A DNA stretch of 13,073 nt from Acetofilamentum sp. (GTDB taxonomy: Bacteria > Bacteroidota > Bacteroidia > Bacteroidales > JAFGUD01), in contig DYKL01000064.1 in assembly GCA_020722645.1 (NCBI GenBank), positions 1-13,073 on the forward strand. Reading direction: 5' to 3'. Made by a program: the position numbers and the translations under genes. Numbering within the stretch: position 1 is the first letter of the stretch; each line of letters starts with the position of its first letter. Below are positions 5,980 through 13,060 of the stretch, piece after piece. Under the pieces are notes generated by a model. That model had not been told where the DNA came from, did not search any database, and was given only the letters and a program-made list of their open reading frames with translations.

Positions 5980-7635
5980 TTAAGTTAAGCCATAATTGTC
6001 AAAGCTTATTGAGTTTCTTGAACCACTATTATTATTAATGTTTATTGTTCTTCCATAATTATTTGATATAATATTTTGAATGTTCGTAACAATTTGTTGA
6101 GCGCTCTCTCTTGCTTGAATTTGTTGTGCATTTTTTTCCGCTTGGGTTGTTAGATAATTTAAGCTTTCAATTTTGTTAATATCTGGCATATTGACCCCAG
6201 CTCTTCTTAAACTACCTTTTATTTTATCATAAACTTTTAAAAAATAGTTTATTGATTGTATAAGTTGATTTATCATCCAAATGAAAGCATTGCCAACAGA
6301 AACTTTTATTCCATCAAAAATTCCAAAAACTGCTTTTCCAAGCTCAGTAAAAGCTCCAACTATTTTATCAGCTATGTTTGTTTTAATCCAATCAGCAAGT
6401 CCACCCCAAGCATTTTTTATTGAACTTAAAACAGACAAAAAAGTATTTTTTATTAAATTGCCCCAATCCACAAACTTTGTGCTAAGCTGGCTTAAACTTG
6501 CATTAATCCTTACTGAAAGCCAATCCCAATTTTTAACCAAAAGAACTATTGCAACAATAATCAAAGCAATAATAGACAAAATTGGGTTTGCACTGAAAAG
6601 CATATAAAGAACTTTTAAGCTCTTGGCAACAGTCATCAATATATTGACAAAGAAACCAAAAGCTAAAGAAAGAGCCTTAACGATCGTTAAAGTTCCTGTT
6701 AGCCCAAGAGCAATTTTTGTCAAACTTTCAACAAGTTGTGGATTTTGAACAACAAAACTAGCAAATTGTTCAACCAATGGAGTTAAAGATTTCAAAGCTT
6801 CGAGAAATGCAGGTGCGAGAGTAGACCCTAGTGCGATTTTTGCTTCTCTAAGTTTTGCATTAAACTGGTCTAGAGCTAAAACTCCTTTTTTAAGCTGTTT
6901 TTGATAATTCCCCTGATTTTTTTGGAAAATTGCTTGAAGCCCTAGAATTTTTGCTCTCGCTCTCTGTTCTTCAGTCAAGCTTTCAACCGACAAATTTTTT
7001 AGTCCAGTTTCTTTTTCTAAAAGTTTGATTCCAGCAGGTAAAATTTGTGAAATATATTCTTCGCTTAAACCAGCAGTTTCACCAAGTGACGCTCTTTCAC
7101 TTCTAAATTGTTCTGCAAGTTGTGCAATGGCATCGCCCATTGTGATAAATTCACTTTTTTCCACTGAAGCAATGTCGACAAAACCAGTTAAAGTATTCTC
7201 TAATTCCAAGGTAGATGTAATTCCGCCCTGTATCAATTCTTTATACACTTTTATCAGATCACCTTTAGACAAAATCCCACCAAATTTTTCGTATTGCTCA
7301 TTTATGCTTTTTTGAATTTCTTCAATTTTAAGTAAATTTTTTCCAGTCTCTCTGGCTTGTTTGTTATAATTTTCAACCTGAGTAGATAAGCTAAGTTGTG
7401 CTTTTTCTTGGCTTAAAAAAGCACCCGAAACACCTCTTATACCGTTTATTAAAGCTGTAAAGCTAATTGCAGATAAGGCTGTATCAACAGCTTTCCTGAA
7501 AGAATTACCAAAACTATCTCCAGCAGTTTTTCCAGCTTTCGCAGATTTCTTATTCTGCGAATTTATCAATTGATCAAGCTTCCTATTTGCTTCTTCTGTA
7601 GATAATTTAATTTCATAAATTAATTGTTCAGCCAT
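5980..7635 (-). CDS. Tail tape measure protein
   Basis: Sets tail length and is ejected with DNA. The 551-residue protein has the usual plan: a charged N-terminal coiled coil (about 1-40, 75-135), a long helical body, two hydrophobic stretches at about 305-340 and 349-368 (ANPILSIIALIIVAIVLL, the NPI-type membrane motif common in tape measures), and an Asn/Ser-rich C-terminus (NNNSGSRNS). With the usual 1.5 angstrom per residue the tail would be near 80 nm, at the short end for siphoviruses. The ATG at 7635 lies inside the end of the chaperone extension (8-base overlap), the arrangement seen in lambda and many siphoviruses. The start is preceded by three AAAGAT repeats rather than an SD. Confidence 0.95.
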   Translation of the reverse strand: MAEQLIYEIKLSTEEANRKLDQLINSQNKKSAKAGKTAGDSFGNSFRKAVDTALSAISFTALINGIRGVSGAFLSQEKAQLSLSTQVENYNKQARETGKNLLKIEEIQKSINEQYEKFGGILSKGDLIKVYKELIQGGITSTLELENTLTGFVDIASVEKSEFITMGDAIAQLAEQFRSERASLGETAGLSEEYISQILPAGIKLLEKETGLKNLSVESLTEEQRARAKILGLQAIFQKNQGNYQKQLKKGVLALDQFNAKLREAKIALGSTLAPAFLEALKSLTPLVEQFASFVVQNPQLVESLTKIALGLTGTLTIVKALSLAFGFFVNILMTVAKSLKVLYMLFSANPILSIIALIIVAIVLLVKNWDWLSVRINASLSQLSTKFVDWGNLIKNTFLSVLSSIKNAWGGLADWIKTNIADKIVGAFTELGKAVFGIFDGIKVSVGNAFIWMINQLIQSINYFLKVYDKIKGSLRRAGVNMPDINKIESLNYLTTQAEKNAQQIQARESAQQIVTNIQNIISNNYGRTININNNSGSRNSISFDNYGLT

Positions 7636-7888
7636 CTTTATCTTTATCTTTATAAAAATAAATAAAATCTTGAACTTCTCTTTTTAGGTTCTCATCATAA
7701 TATGAATATCCTTGTCTATTTTGTTCACTAACCCATATTTCATACTGTTCAGTTAAGTCCAGATTAAACTCTTTTACAAAATTTTCCAAATTCCATTTAA
7801 ACAAATCAATCAGGATTGAGAGTTCGAAGGGGACGAAGACAGGTCTTTTTGAAATTCTGCTTTGAATTGATTTAACTCTGGGATTGCG
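7628..7888 (-). CDS. -1 frame extension of the tail assembly chaperone (gpT-like part)
   Basis: This frame is offset by -1 from the upstream chaperone ORF, is open from just before the T9 run, passes that ORF's TGA (7810-7812) and ends at TGA 7628-7630 inside the tape-measure gene. It has no ATG start. Translated from the slippery site it adds 86 residues, giving a 254-residue fusion. The part beyond the first stop looks like protein: LIDLFKWNLENFV, EQYEIWVSEQNRQGY, then KREVQDFIYFYKDKDKDG. A Trp-rich acidic/basic domain here matches the position and role of lambda gpGT, whose T part binds the tube protein while G binds the tape measure. A weaker alternative is separate initiation at TTG 7804, giving 58 residues. 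Confidence 0.75.
   Translation of the reverse strand, partial: RNPRVKSIQSRISKRPVFVPFELSILIDLFKWNLENFVKEFNLDLTEQYEIWVSEQNRQGYSYYDENLKREVQDFIYFYKDKDKDG
7634..7651 (-). repeat. Three tandem AAAGAT hexamers at the tape-measure start
   Basis: On the minus strand AAAGAT occurs three times in a row, ending on the AT of the tape-measure ATG. In the chaperone-extension frame they encode Lys-Asp repeated three times. Copy number may vary by slippage without breaking that frame. The purine-rich run may help initiation in the absence of an SD. Confidence 0.7.
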
Positions 7889-8391
7889 AAAAAAAAAGTA
7901 TCATAATCTATTATATTCTCTTTTTCGTGCAAAACTTCAAAAATCAATTTAAACTGATCTTTTACTGAGAATTTTTTTATATCTTCTTTCGATTTGCCCA
8001 ACGCTTCTAAGCAATATTCAAGAGATTTAGTCATAGTTTCAACTATTTTTTCGTTTTGTTGTTCAAGTTGTGTCGAGGCAGTCAAATCAATTAAATCTTC
8101 AAAGCTTTCGGGGTTGTTTTGGATCACAGTATTTAGGTAGGTTTTTAGTTTATCCGAAAGTTCGGTTTGTTCTTTTTGTTCAGATAAAGTTTTTAGAATA
8201 TCGTCTAATTCTTGTCTTTCATTTTCTGTCAAAGTTTCACGAACTCTTTTTAGAATTTCAATAATTTTTTTTGCACCCTTTTGGGATGATGAAGAATTTA
8301 AAATCGCCCACTGTTTTAAAGTTGCAATGGCAAGAGGAGCTTTTACTCCTCTTAAAACAAAACTTTCAAATTCAACACTTCCTATCTTCAT
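7810..8391 (-). CDS. Tail assembly chaperone, unshifted form (gpG-like)
   Basis: The 193-residue acidic, mostly helical protein is encoded between the tail-tube and tape-measure genes, the fixed place of siphovirus tail assembly chaperones, which coat the tape measure during tube polymerisation and are absent from the virion. Visible parts: an N-terminal strand (MKIGSVEFESFVLRGVK), a helix run with KKIIEILKRVRETL at 41-54, a Glu/Gln-rich helix at 60-125, and a low-complexity Ser-rich end (SSSPSNSQS). It begins directly after the TAA of the tail-tube gene (TAAATG) without an SD. The slippery run encodes F166-F168, 25 codons before the stop. Most translation should end at TGA 7810-7812, with a minority shifting into the -1 frame. 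Confidence 0.88.
   Translation of the reverse strand: MKIGSVEFESFVLRGVKAPLAIATLKQWAILNSSSSQKGAKKIIEILKRVRETLTENERQELDDILKTLSEQKEQTELSDKLKTYLNTVIQNNPESFEDLIDLTASTQLEQQNEKIVETMTKSLEYCLEALGKSKEDIKKFSVKDQFKLIFEVLHEKENIIDYDTFFFAIPELNQFKAEFQKDLSSSPSNSQS
7888..7894 (-). promoter_or_regulatory. Candidate -1 ribosomal frameshift site (T TTT TTC)
   Basis: The minus strand has nine T's then C (7888-7897). In the frame of the upstream ORF the codons are ACT TTT TTT TTC, so T TTT TTC fits the X XXY YYZ slippery rule and both tRNAs can re-pair after slipping back one base. The next codon in the new frame is CGC at 7888. I see no strong hairpin just downstream. The T9 run could also allow RNA polymerase slippage. 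Another slip point before 7812 is not excluded. Confidence 0.6.
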
Positions 8392-9672
8392 TTAATTACT
8401 GCTTGCTACATTATAAAATTTACCATTTGGATCTGGTAAAAGTGTGTGCTGCATTTCAATTTCATCTCCATCATCTGCCATATTTGAAACTGCTTGGAGA
8501 AGTTGAACCTTGTATGCTTTGATATATTCTTTAGAGCTTCCACCCTCTGTGTCTCTTGTAATATAAAGCTTGCCAATATATCCTAATTCAAGTCCAGATA
8601 CATCGAAATTTTCGATTGTGGTCGTAGAGTTAACATACACTACAGGGATATATCCGTTAAGTGCTGAATTGAACGTCAAAACTCCAGTTGTTGAATTATA
8701 ATGATACTCAGATGGATCTAAATTTGTTGTTGAATCCCGCATTGATTCAATTAAAGAATTTCCATTTACGATCACCGCAGCGATTTTTTGCCCTGCGGTG
8801 ATTGTAATTGTCCCCGCTGTAATCGTTCTCTTTCCATTCTGTGAGTCATTTGCAACCTCTATAATATCGATTGTCGAGCTTGCTGGAACTTTGCCGCTCG
8901 CCAAAGCCAGCATTAAAAGATTTCTCTTTTTAGCAGTTAGATTAAATTTAACAGTTCTTCCGGTTGCAATTTCTTTTTCAGTAAGCTGTTGGCACGCTAG
9001 TTGAGCTGTTTCTATCGTGTTCTCCCAATTTATAGAAGAAACACAAGTATAAGGAAGTACAATTTTTGTCCCAATTATTTGAGCAAAATTATCTACTCCA
9101 TAAACCATTGCAACCTCGAGAGAATTGCCCGATGTTGCGATTTGAACCTCAACCTCAGTAATATTAGACAAAACAGGTGTTCCAGTATAAGTTGTGGGAT
9201 CTGTTAAATCTACAGAAACCACACTAACTACTCCAGCTGTTGACGACAGTGTAAAGTCTTTCGTTATTTCATTTCCAATTGAACTTCTGAATTTAACTGT
9301 TCCCGTTGTTGCTGCTCCTGTTGACCTTAAAACAAAAACCCCAAACTTGTTTGTGCTCATATTCCAGGCAACTGGAATTTTTGCTGCTCCATTGGCCGCA
9401 GAAGCTGTTAATCTGGTATAAGTTCTGGCTTGGCCGACGCTTGGAACTTGTGAAGGTGAATGGTTAAAATCAAATAAAATTTCGCCCCCAACAAACTTAT
9501 TGGAAGAAAGTTGTTGTTGGATCATATTTGTTGTTGTAATGGGATATGCGCTTGAATTGTCCCAATAAACTTTATTAGAAATAAAAGAGTCTTTATACTG
9601 GTAAGCCACAAAGTGTGGTGCTACTTGATATTGCTTAGCCCCAGCTGTTACATATGGTGTTGTAAATGTCAT
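8392..9672 (-). CDS. Major tail tube protein with probable extra beta-sandwich domain
   Basis: The 426-residue protein precedes the chaperone, as tail-tube proteins do. The C-terminal part fits tube proteins: PSEYHYNSTTGVLTFNSAL at 320-338, GKLYITRDTEGG at 367-378, KAYKVQLLQAV at 385-395, and the final DPNGKFYNV. Between about 78 and 198 lies an apparent insertion, with WNMSTNKFGVFVLRSTGA, TTGTVKFRS, KDFTLSSTAGVV and SNITEVEVQIA, a strand order like galactose-binding or carbohydrate-binding jelly rolls. Many tail-tube proteins display such domains on the tail surface, where they may contact host glycans. Length (426) exceeds the roughly 150-250 residues of a plain tube protein, which fits an insertion. 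The start follows a TTAATTAA leader and lacks an SD. Confidence 0.88.
   Translation of the reverse strand: MTFTTPYVTAGAKQYQVAPHFVAYQYKDSFISNKVYWDNSSAYPITTTNMIQQQLSSNKFVGGEILFDFNHSPSQVPSVGQARTYTRLTASAANGAAKIPVAWNMSTNKFGVFVLRSTGAATTGTVKFRSSIGNEITKDFTLSSTAGVVSVVSVDLTDPTTYTGTPVLSNITEVEVQIATSGNSLEVAMVYGVDNFAQIIGTKIVLPYTCVSSINWENTIETAQLACQQLTEKEIATGRTVKFNLTAKKRNLLMLALASGKVPASSTIDIIEVANDSQNGKRTITAGTITITAGQKIAAVIVNGNSLIESMRDSTTNLDPSEYHYNSTTGVLTFNSALNGYIPVVYVNSTTTIENFDVSGLELGYIGKLYITRDTEGGSSKEYIKAYKVQLLQAVSNMADDGDEIEMQHTLLPDPNGKFYNVASSN
8771..8802. repeat. 10-bp perfect inverted repeat inside the tail-tube gene
   Basis: Arms 8771-8780 (ATCACCGCAG) and 8793-8802 (CTGCGGTGAT) are exact reverse complements around 12 bases. 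The arms are 60% GC, unusual here. They code for ITAG and AAVI in the tube protein, so the pairing may be accidental. Confidence 0.6.
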
Positions 9673-9689
9673 TTTATTTATTTAATTAA
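9673..9689 (-). promoter_or_regulatory. AT-only leader (TTAATTAA element) of the tail-tube gene
   Basis: Minus strand reads TTAATTAAATAAATAAA then ATG. TTAATTAA (9682-9689) contains the TAA stop of the preceding gene and is 9 bases from the start codon. No SD is present. The element is shared with the capsid and fibre-like genes. Confidence 0.5.
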
Positions 9690-10227
9690 TTCTTTTAAAT
9701 TTAAACTTCAACAAAAATGTTGAAGTTGTATAATTAACTTTTCCAGAATCTTCAAATTCTGGAATTGTTGTTGGCAATTCTAATGTTTCTGTCTGTTTTA
9801 AATTAACAGAATATTCATTGCCATTTTCTAATTTTATAATTAAACTGTTTTGGAAATTGTCAACTAAATCTTTCCATAAAGAATTTGTTGCATTTTGTAG
9901 GAGTTTTTTGTTCTCTAAGCCCTCATTTACTGTTAAATAAAACCGATAACATGCTCTGAAAATTCTATCATCAGAAGACGAAAAAAAACTAGGAAAATAA
10001 TTTTGTGGATTTGTTCCATCAAAATCAAAAGTTAAGAGTAAGTTTACGTTTGTCAAGTCGGATAACTTGCTAATTTTGTGATAATCGACCTTTGCGGTTG
10101 TAAGCAGTGGATCGGTTTCATTTGCTTTTATGTCTAAAAGAAGTCTCCAAATAACATAATCTAAATCCTGCTCACTAAAGAGCATTTTATCTGAATTGTT
10201 TTTTATGTAATTACTACTTGTTGGCAT
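9682..10227 (-). CDS. Tail terminator / tail completion protein candidate
   Basis: The 181-residue protein is encoded between the gp10-like gene and the tail tube, where siphoviruses place the tail terminator (lambda gpU-like) that caps the tube and joins it to the head. It shows an N-terminal helix (DLDYVIWRLLLDI, 21-33), a strand with NLLLTFDFDG (62-71), a helix with RIFRACYRFYLTVNEGL (88-104) and a C-terminal strand (TSTFLLKFKFKRI). The alpha/beta mix fits the fold but there is no diagnostic motif. I chose ATG 10227 (MPTSSNYIK), which overlaps the preceding gene by 14 bases; GTG 10248 would add 7 residues. A GGAGG lies about 14 bases upstream of this ATG, farther than usual. Confidence 0.87.
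   Translation of the reverse strand: MPTSSNYIKNNSDKMLFSEQDLDYVIWRLLLDIKANETDPLLTTAKVDYHKISKLSDLTNVNLLLTFDFDGTNPQNYFPSFFSSSDDRIFRACYRFYLTVNEGLENKKLLQNATNSLWKDLVDNFQNSLIIKLENGNEYSVNLKQTETLELPTTIPEFEDSGKVNYTTSTFLLKFKFKRIN
9704..9727. repeat. 10-bp stem-loop just before the tail-tube gene
   Basis: Arms 9704-9713 (AACTTCAACA) and 9718-9727 (TGTTGAAGTT) pair perfectly around four bases (TTTT on the minus strand). It lies in the last 46 bases of the tail-terminator gene, upstream of the tail-tube leader. It could protect or process the mRNA for the abundant tube protein, or weakly attenuate transcription. It is followed by mixed A/T rather than a clean U-tract, so it is not called as a terminator. 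Confidence 0.6.
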
Positions 10228-10585
10228 TTTTAAGCATTTTACCTCCACTTGCTAATTCCCCTAAAGTTTTAATCGCAGAATTTCGGAGCCAAGGCCTTGC
10301 ACCATATTTGCGGTTGGTTCCAAGTCCATAATAAGGAAAAATTGGATAAAACTTTCCTTTTCTTCGCACCGAACTTGGTGTAATAAATCTAATAAGGAAA
10401 CTTTTTTCTGCTTTTTTTATCTCTACGAAGGTCTTATTATGTGTAAGTCCAGTATCGAATACGCGTAAAGATAAAATTTCTTTCTTTACGTTTTTTGTCC
10501 CAATTTTTTCTGCCTCAGAAACTTTTCGTGAAAGCGCCCCTAAGAAATCATTTTGAATTTTTTTTAAGGTTCCTTTTTTGAACAT
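10214..10585 (-). CDS. HK97 gp10-like head-tail joining / tail completion protein
   Basis: The 123-residue protein matches the HK97 gp10 family pattern: a basic helical N-terminus, a DTG motif (44-46) and, near the C-terminus, YYGLGTNRKYGARPWLRNS (85-103), which corresponds to the family's tyrosine-glycine-threonine and RPWL/RPFL segment. Members act in joining or completing the tail at the head. The product is very basic in the N-terminal half. It starts one base after the stop of the head-closure-like gene with the context CTAAAATG and no SD. The position, after the connector genes and before the tail terminator, agrees with the assignment. Confidence 0.9.
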   Translation of the reverse strand: MFKKGTLKKIQNDFLGALSRKVSEAEKIGTKNVKKEILSLRVFDTGLTHNKTFVEIKKAEKSFLIRFITPSSVRRKGKFYPIFPYYGLGTNRKYGARPWLRNSAIKTLGELASGGKMLKNANK

Positions 10586-10586
10586 T

Positions 10587-10919
10587 TTAGTTATAGGTGC
10601 AAAAAACCTCTCGATCGTTTCCGTGAATTTTAACGGTCATTGGCCGAATTTTCTTAACAACAACCTTCTTAACTCCACCTAGCAAAAATTCAATTTTATC
10701 CCCCTCAAGAACTGTTGGATCAGAAGGTTCTAAATATACTAAATAATCATAATTCAAATTTATTCCATTTTTAGTATAAATTGCTGTAGTTCCCTGACCT
10801 TCAGCACAAACAACCCTTCTCTTTGCTAACAAAATTGTGCTTATTGTCGAGCTCGGCAAATTCCCATCGTTGGAATTATTTACTTCTCTTTTTATCGTTA
10901 TTGTCGTTTTTTTCAACAT
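10587..10919 (-). CDS. Head closure (stopper)-like protein candidate
   Basis: The 110-residue protein is beta-rich: a TITIKREV strand at 6-13, DYLVYLEPSDPTVLEGDKI at 58-76 and paired strands GGVKKVVVKKIR and TVKIHG at 81-100. The VLEGDKIEF segment resembles the small barrel of SPP1 gp16-type head-closure (stopper) proteins that seal the connector. The assignment rests on length, predicted beta content and position between connector and gp10-like genes. I chose ATG 10919 (MLKKTTI). A TTG two codons upstream (10925) has a GGAGG 12 bases before it and is possible. The 5' end overlaps the small 55-residue ORF by 44 bases. Confidence 0.85.
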   Translation of the reverse strand: MLKKTTITIKREVNNSNDGNLPSSTISTILLAKRRVVCAEGQGTTAIYTKNGINLNYDYLVYLEPSDPTVLEGDKIEFLLGGVKKVVVKKIRPMTVKIHGNDREVFCTYN

Positions 10920-11043
10920 AGCCAAATTTTACTATATCCTCCAAACTTTTTTTCTTTCTGTCTTCTGGCAATTTATCTAAAGAAGCCAAGTATTCCTGTA
11001 ATTCTTTTTCACTTTTAAAACCAAAAATTATTTTATATTCCAT
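10876..11043 (-). CDS. Small hypothetical protein (55 residues)
   Basis: Not recognised. ATG 11043 follows the connector-gene stop by 3 bases and opens a frame of 55 codons to TAA 10876-10878. The peptide is MEYKIIFGFKSEK, then helical charged segments (ELQEYLASLDKLPEDRKK and EDIVKFGYVEK) and a basic end (DKKRSK). Codon content is ordinary and the frame exactly fills what would otherwise be a 127-base gap in a tightly packed operon. It overlaps the start of the head-closure-like gene by 44 bases. Its short strand-helix form resembles other small ORFs between connector genes. A role in head-tail assembly is only inferred from position. Confidence 0.65.
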   Translation of the reverse strand: MEYKIIFGFKSEKELQEYLASLDKLPEDRKKKSLEDIVKFGYVEKNDNNDKKRSK

Positions 11044-11046
11044 TTT

Positions 11047-11712
11047 TTATATGATTAAAGACGAATTAGATCTGGTAAATTGCTTATACCAGCCTAAAAT
11101 TCTCGAAAGTTCGGGATTAGCAACAAGATCAAAAGTATTTTGTCTTTTATTTTCAGCTGTTGTTCCTGAATTGGTGTAAACCACACTTGAGGTTAAATCT
11201 TTTTCGCTTGTCACTAACCCCCTACCCTCATTTTCTGTATTTATTTTGTTTGTTTCTATTTTCTCTTTTACAAGGTTAAAAATTAAATTTTTTAAATCAT
11301 TAGGAAAGCCACTAGAAAAGCCCTTTAAACCATAAATTTTTACAAATTCATATCGATCTAAACTTTCTTTAACTAAACGAATTCCATAAATTGTAGGAAT
11401 TGTTTCGTTATTAAGAACGCTTTCAGTAACAAAATCTGTATTTTCGATAAGATTTGTAGAAATTTCGGAGCCTAGAGCACCTTTGGCAACATTGATTGAT
11501 TGCCAGCACCCTATTTTGACAAAATCAGATCCATTACCTAAAATTCTTTTTGCATTTTCCCAGTTAATTGTTTCTAACACAAATTTTTCGTCAAGATAAT
11601 TTGTTATCTGAAATTCAACCGAATCAAGCAAAAATTGTAAATAATCTGTATTAACATCTGCTACATCATAGCCCGAATAATCTAGAAAATCTTGTTGAGT
11701 TAATTGTGTCAT
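11047..11712 (-). CDS. Head-tail connector (adaptor) protein
   Basis: The 221-residue protein lies just downstream of the capsid genes, the normal site of the connector that docks on the portal. The N-terminus MTQLTQQDFLDYSGYD and the helix YLQFLLDSVEFQITNYLDEKF (24-44) match the opening pattern of HK97 gp6/SPP1 gp15/YqbG-type adaptors, in which the first helices pack against the portal. Another typical stretch is FVKIYGLKGFSSGFPNDLKNL (123-143), then a helix with NLIFNLVKEKI. The C-terminal third is longer than in the smallest family members. I chose ATG 11712, one base after the stop of the preceding gene; the 5' extension to 11745 overlaps it and is unlikely. Confidence 0.88.
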   Translation of the reverse strand: MTQLTQQDFLDYSGYDVADVNTDYLQFLLDSVEFQITNYLDEKFVLETINWENAKRILGNGSDFVKIGCWQSINVAKGALGSEISTNLIENTDFVTESVLNNETIPTIYGIRLVKESLDRYEFVKIYGLKGFSSGFPNDLKNLIFNLVKEKIETNKINTENEGRGLVTSEKDLTSSVVYTNSGTTAENKRQNTFDLVANPELSRILGWYKQFTRSNSSLII

Positions 11713-11713
11713 A

Positions 11714-11908
11714 TTATTTTTTAACCTTTTTTGAAGTTTTAACAACCTTTTTTTCGGTGTCTTTTACCTCGGGATCGTGAATTAGTTGTACTCTTAATTG
11801 ATAAACTTTTTCAAGTTTTTCAAAAACTTCTTCAGAAATTTTGGCTCCTGCCATAATCACTGAGCCATCTGACATTGGAATTGAATTTTTAACAAAATAT
11901 GTCTTCAT
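11714..11908 (-). CDS. Small protein after the capsid gene, unrecognised
   Basis: The 64-residue product has a short beta-rich N-terminus, MKTYFVKNSIPMSDGSVIMAG, an amphipathic helix with SEEVFEKLEKVYQLRV, then a Lys-rich tail (KKVVKTSKKVKK). The layout, a small strand-loop-strand with Gly followed by a helix, recurs in small ORFs directly after phage capsid genes, where it has been linked to head decoration or head-tail joining. No diagnostic motif is present. I chose ATG 11908 (12 bases after the capsid stop); a TTG at 11914 is possible. There is no SD. Confidence 0.75.
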   Translation of the reverse strand: MKTYFVKNSIPMSDGSVIMAGAKISEEVFEKLEKVYQLRVQLIHDPEVKDTEKKVVKTSKKVKK

Positions 11909-11920
11909 CTTCAAACTAAA

Positions 11921-13027
11921 TTAGAAAGCATAGTATTGGAATCCAACTGGATTGATAACTCCAGCACCTGCATAGGTTTGAGCGTCAATTTCAGTAATTC
12001 CTGTTGTAAATTGTGTTCTGTCGTTTTGTGGATTAAATATTGTCACAAAGTCAAATTCTTGTCTTCCCCTTGCAATTCCTAATTGTTTTGGCAACCCTAC
12101 AATTACGGCTGTTTTATTACCGCCCGTCTGTGCTGTGATAACATTAGAAGCATCGGTCATATATGTAGACAAAATTTCAGATGTAACATACACTGGTGAT
12201 CCCATCATATAACCAACTAAACCAACTTCTGGTATCATTCCGTTAGCATTAGCAAAACTAAATTTCATTCCTGCTTTTGAAAGATCGTCATTCATAAATT
12301 GACCATTTGCATCTCTCTCATTTAGAAGTGAATAAAGTCCAGAATGGTTAAGATAAACTGCTGGCAATTGACCATATTTAACGAGGTTTGTGATCATTCT
12401 ATAAATGCTTGAAGAAATTTTAGCATAACTTTCGGAAGAGGTTGCAAGAGCCGTTACAGAAGCATTACTTGTAATTGCAGCCGCAGAAAGAGTGTCTTCC
12501 AAAAGCATTTTACGATCTTCAAGAAATTTTTCAAAAACCGCAAAAAGTTGAGCTGGCGAATTGACATAATTAGCGGTAACTGGATCATCATAAATTGGAA
12601 TTTGTGCAATATATCTATTGATTGCAACCGTAGCTGTTACGCCTGTTGAGTCAATTATATCATTTGAACCTGCTGTTGTACTTGATGAATGTGCAACAAA
12701 TTTAGCCGTTGGATTAAATCCCGTGAAAACCGCAGAACCAACCTGATTAGTCTTAACCATTGCACCAGACAAACGAAAAGCACCGCCCTTTGTATAATTT
12801 AGGTGTGCTGAATCAAGTGCCTGGTATTCACTAGAAACTAACGAAGAACCAGTTGTTGTTTCTGCTCCTGTGATTGCTTTTTTGACCTCAAAATATTCTT
12901 TTGAAAATTTTTCAACATCTAAATCCTTGATAATTCTATCATTATCTCCAACAGATTTAGCGATTGCATTCCAGCTGCCGAAAAATTGTTTAGCAAGCTC
13001 TATCTTTTTTTGTGATAAATTTCCCAT
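11921..13027 (-). CDS. Major capsid protein, HK97 fold
   Basis: The 368-residue protein shows the HK97-capsid pattern: a short charged N-terminus (1-50), GAETTTGSSLVSSEY (54-68) at the usual start of the N-arm, a long helix with FEKFLEDRKMLLEDTLSAAA (165-184), LLNERDANGQFMND (234-247, the common ANG-type loop), GYMMGSPVYVTSE (272-284) and a beta-rich C-terminus. The short N-terminal part leaves little room for a fused scaffold, so a separate scaffold or protease may lie upstream, outside the window. I chose ATG 13027 because AGGAGA lies 5 bases before it. An in-frame ATG at 13060 would add 11 residues (MLSNLFSKERQ) and has the same TTAATTAA leader as two other structural genes; both could be used. 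Confidence 0.92.
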   Translation of the reverse strand: MGNLSQKKIELAKQFFGSWNAIAKSVGDNDRIIKDLDVEKFSKEYFEVKKAITGAETTTGSSLVSSEYQALDSAHLNYTKGGAFRLSGAMVKTNQVGSAVFTGFNPTAKFVAHSSSTTAGSNDIIDSTGVTATVAINRYIAQIPIYDDPVTANYVNSPAQLFAVFEKFLEDRKMLLEDTLSAAAITSNASVTALATSSESYAKISSSIYRMITNLVKYGQLPAVYLNHSGLYSLLNERDANGQFMNDDLSKAGMKFSFANANGMIPEVGLVGYMMGSPVYVTSEILSTYMTDASNVITAQTGGNKTAVIVGLPKQLGIARGRQEFDFVTIFNPQNDRTQFTTGITEIDAQTYAGAGVINPVGFQYYAF

Positions 13028-13032
13028 TTGTC

Positions 13033-13038
13033 TCTCCT
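13033..13038 (-). promoter_or_regulatory. Shine-Dalgarno site for the capsid start at 13027
   Basis: Minus-strand AGGAGA (within AAAGGAGAGA) lies 5 bases before ATG 13027. It sits inside the 11-codon 5' extension from ATG 13060, so it marks 13027 as the likely main start. Confidence 0.8.
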
Positions 13039-13060
13039 TTGAAAATAAATTACTAAGCAT

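Noticed and set aside
5975..6010. TTGACA near the tape-measure 3' end as an internal promoter for the Dit-like gene
   Set aside because: No good -10 lies at 16-18 bases, and the motif falls inside coding sequence of a continuous operon.
7630..7804. Independent 58-residue gene starting at TTG 7804 instead of a frameshift
   Set aside because: Possible but weaker: no SD, rare start codon, and the protein-like sequence (ELSILID) continues upstream of the TTG in the same frame.
1247..9421. Plus-strand ORFs of 64-108 codons within the structural genes
   Set aside because: They are antisense shadows of well-supported minus-strand genes, with Ser/Leu/Phe-rich translations and no initiation signals.
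9673..9727. Sigma-70 promoter upstream of the tail-tube gene (TTGAAG followed by TAATTA)
   Set aside because: The -35 matches 4 of 6 and the -10 at the right spacing matches only 2 of 6; AT-rich sequence gives such hits often.
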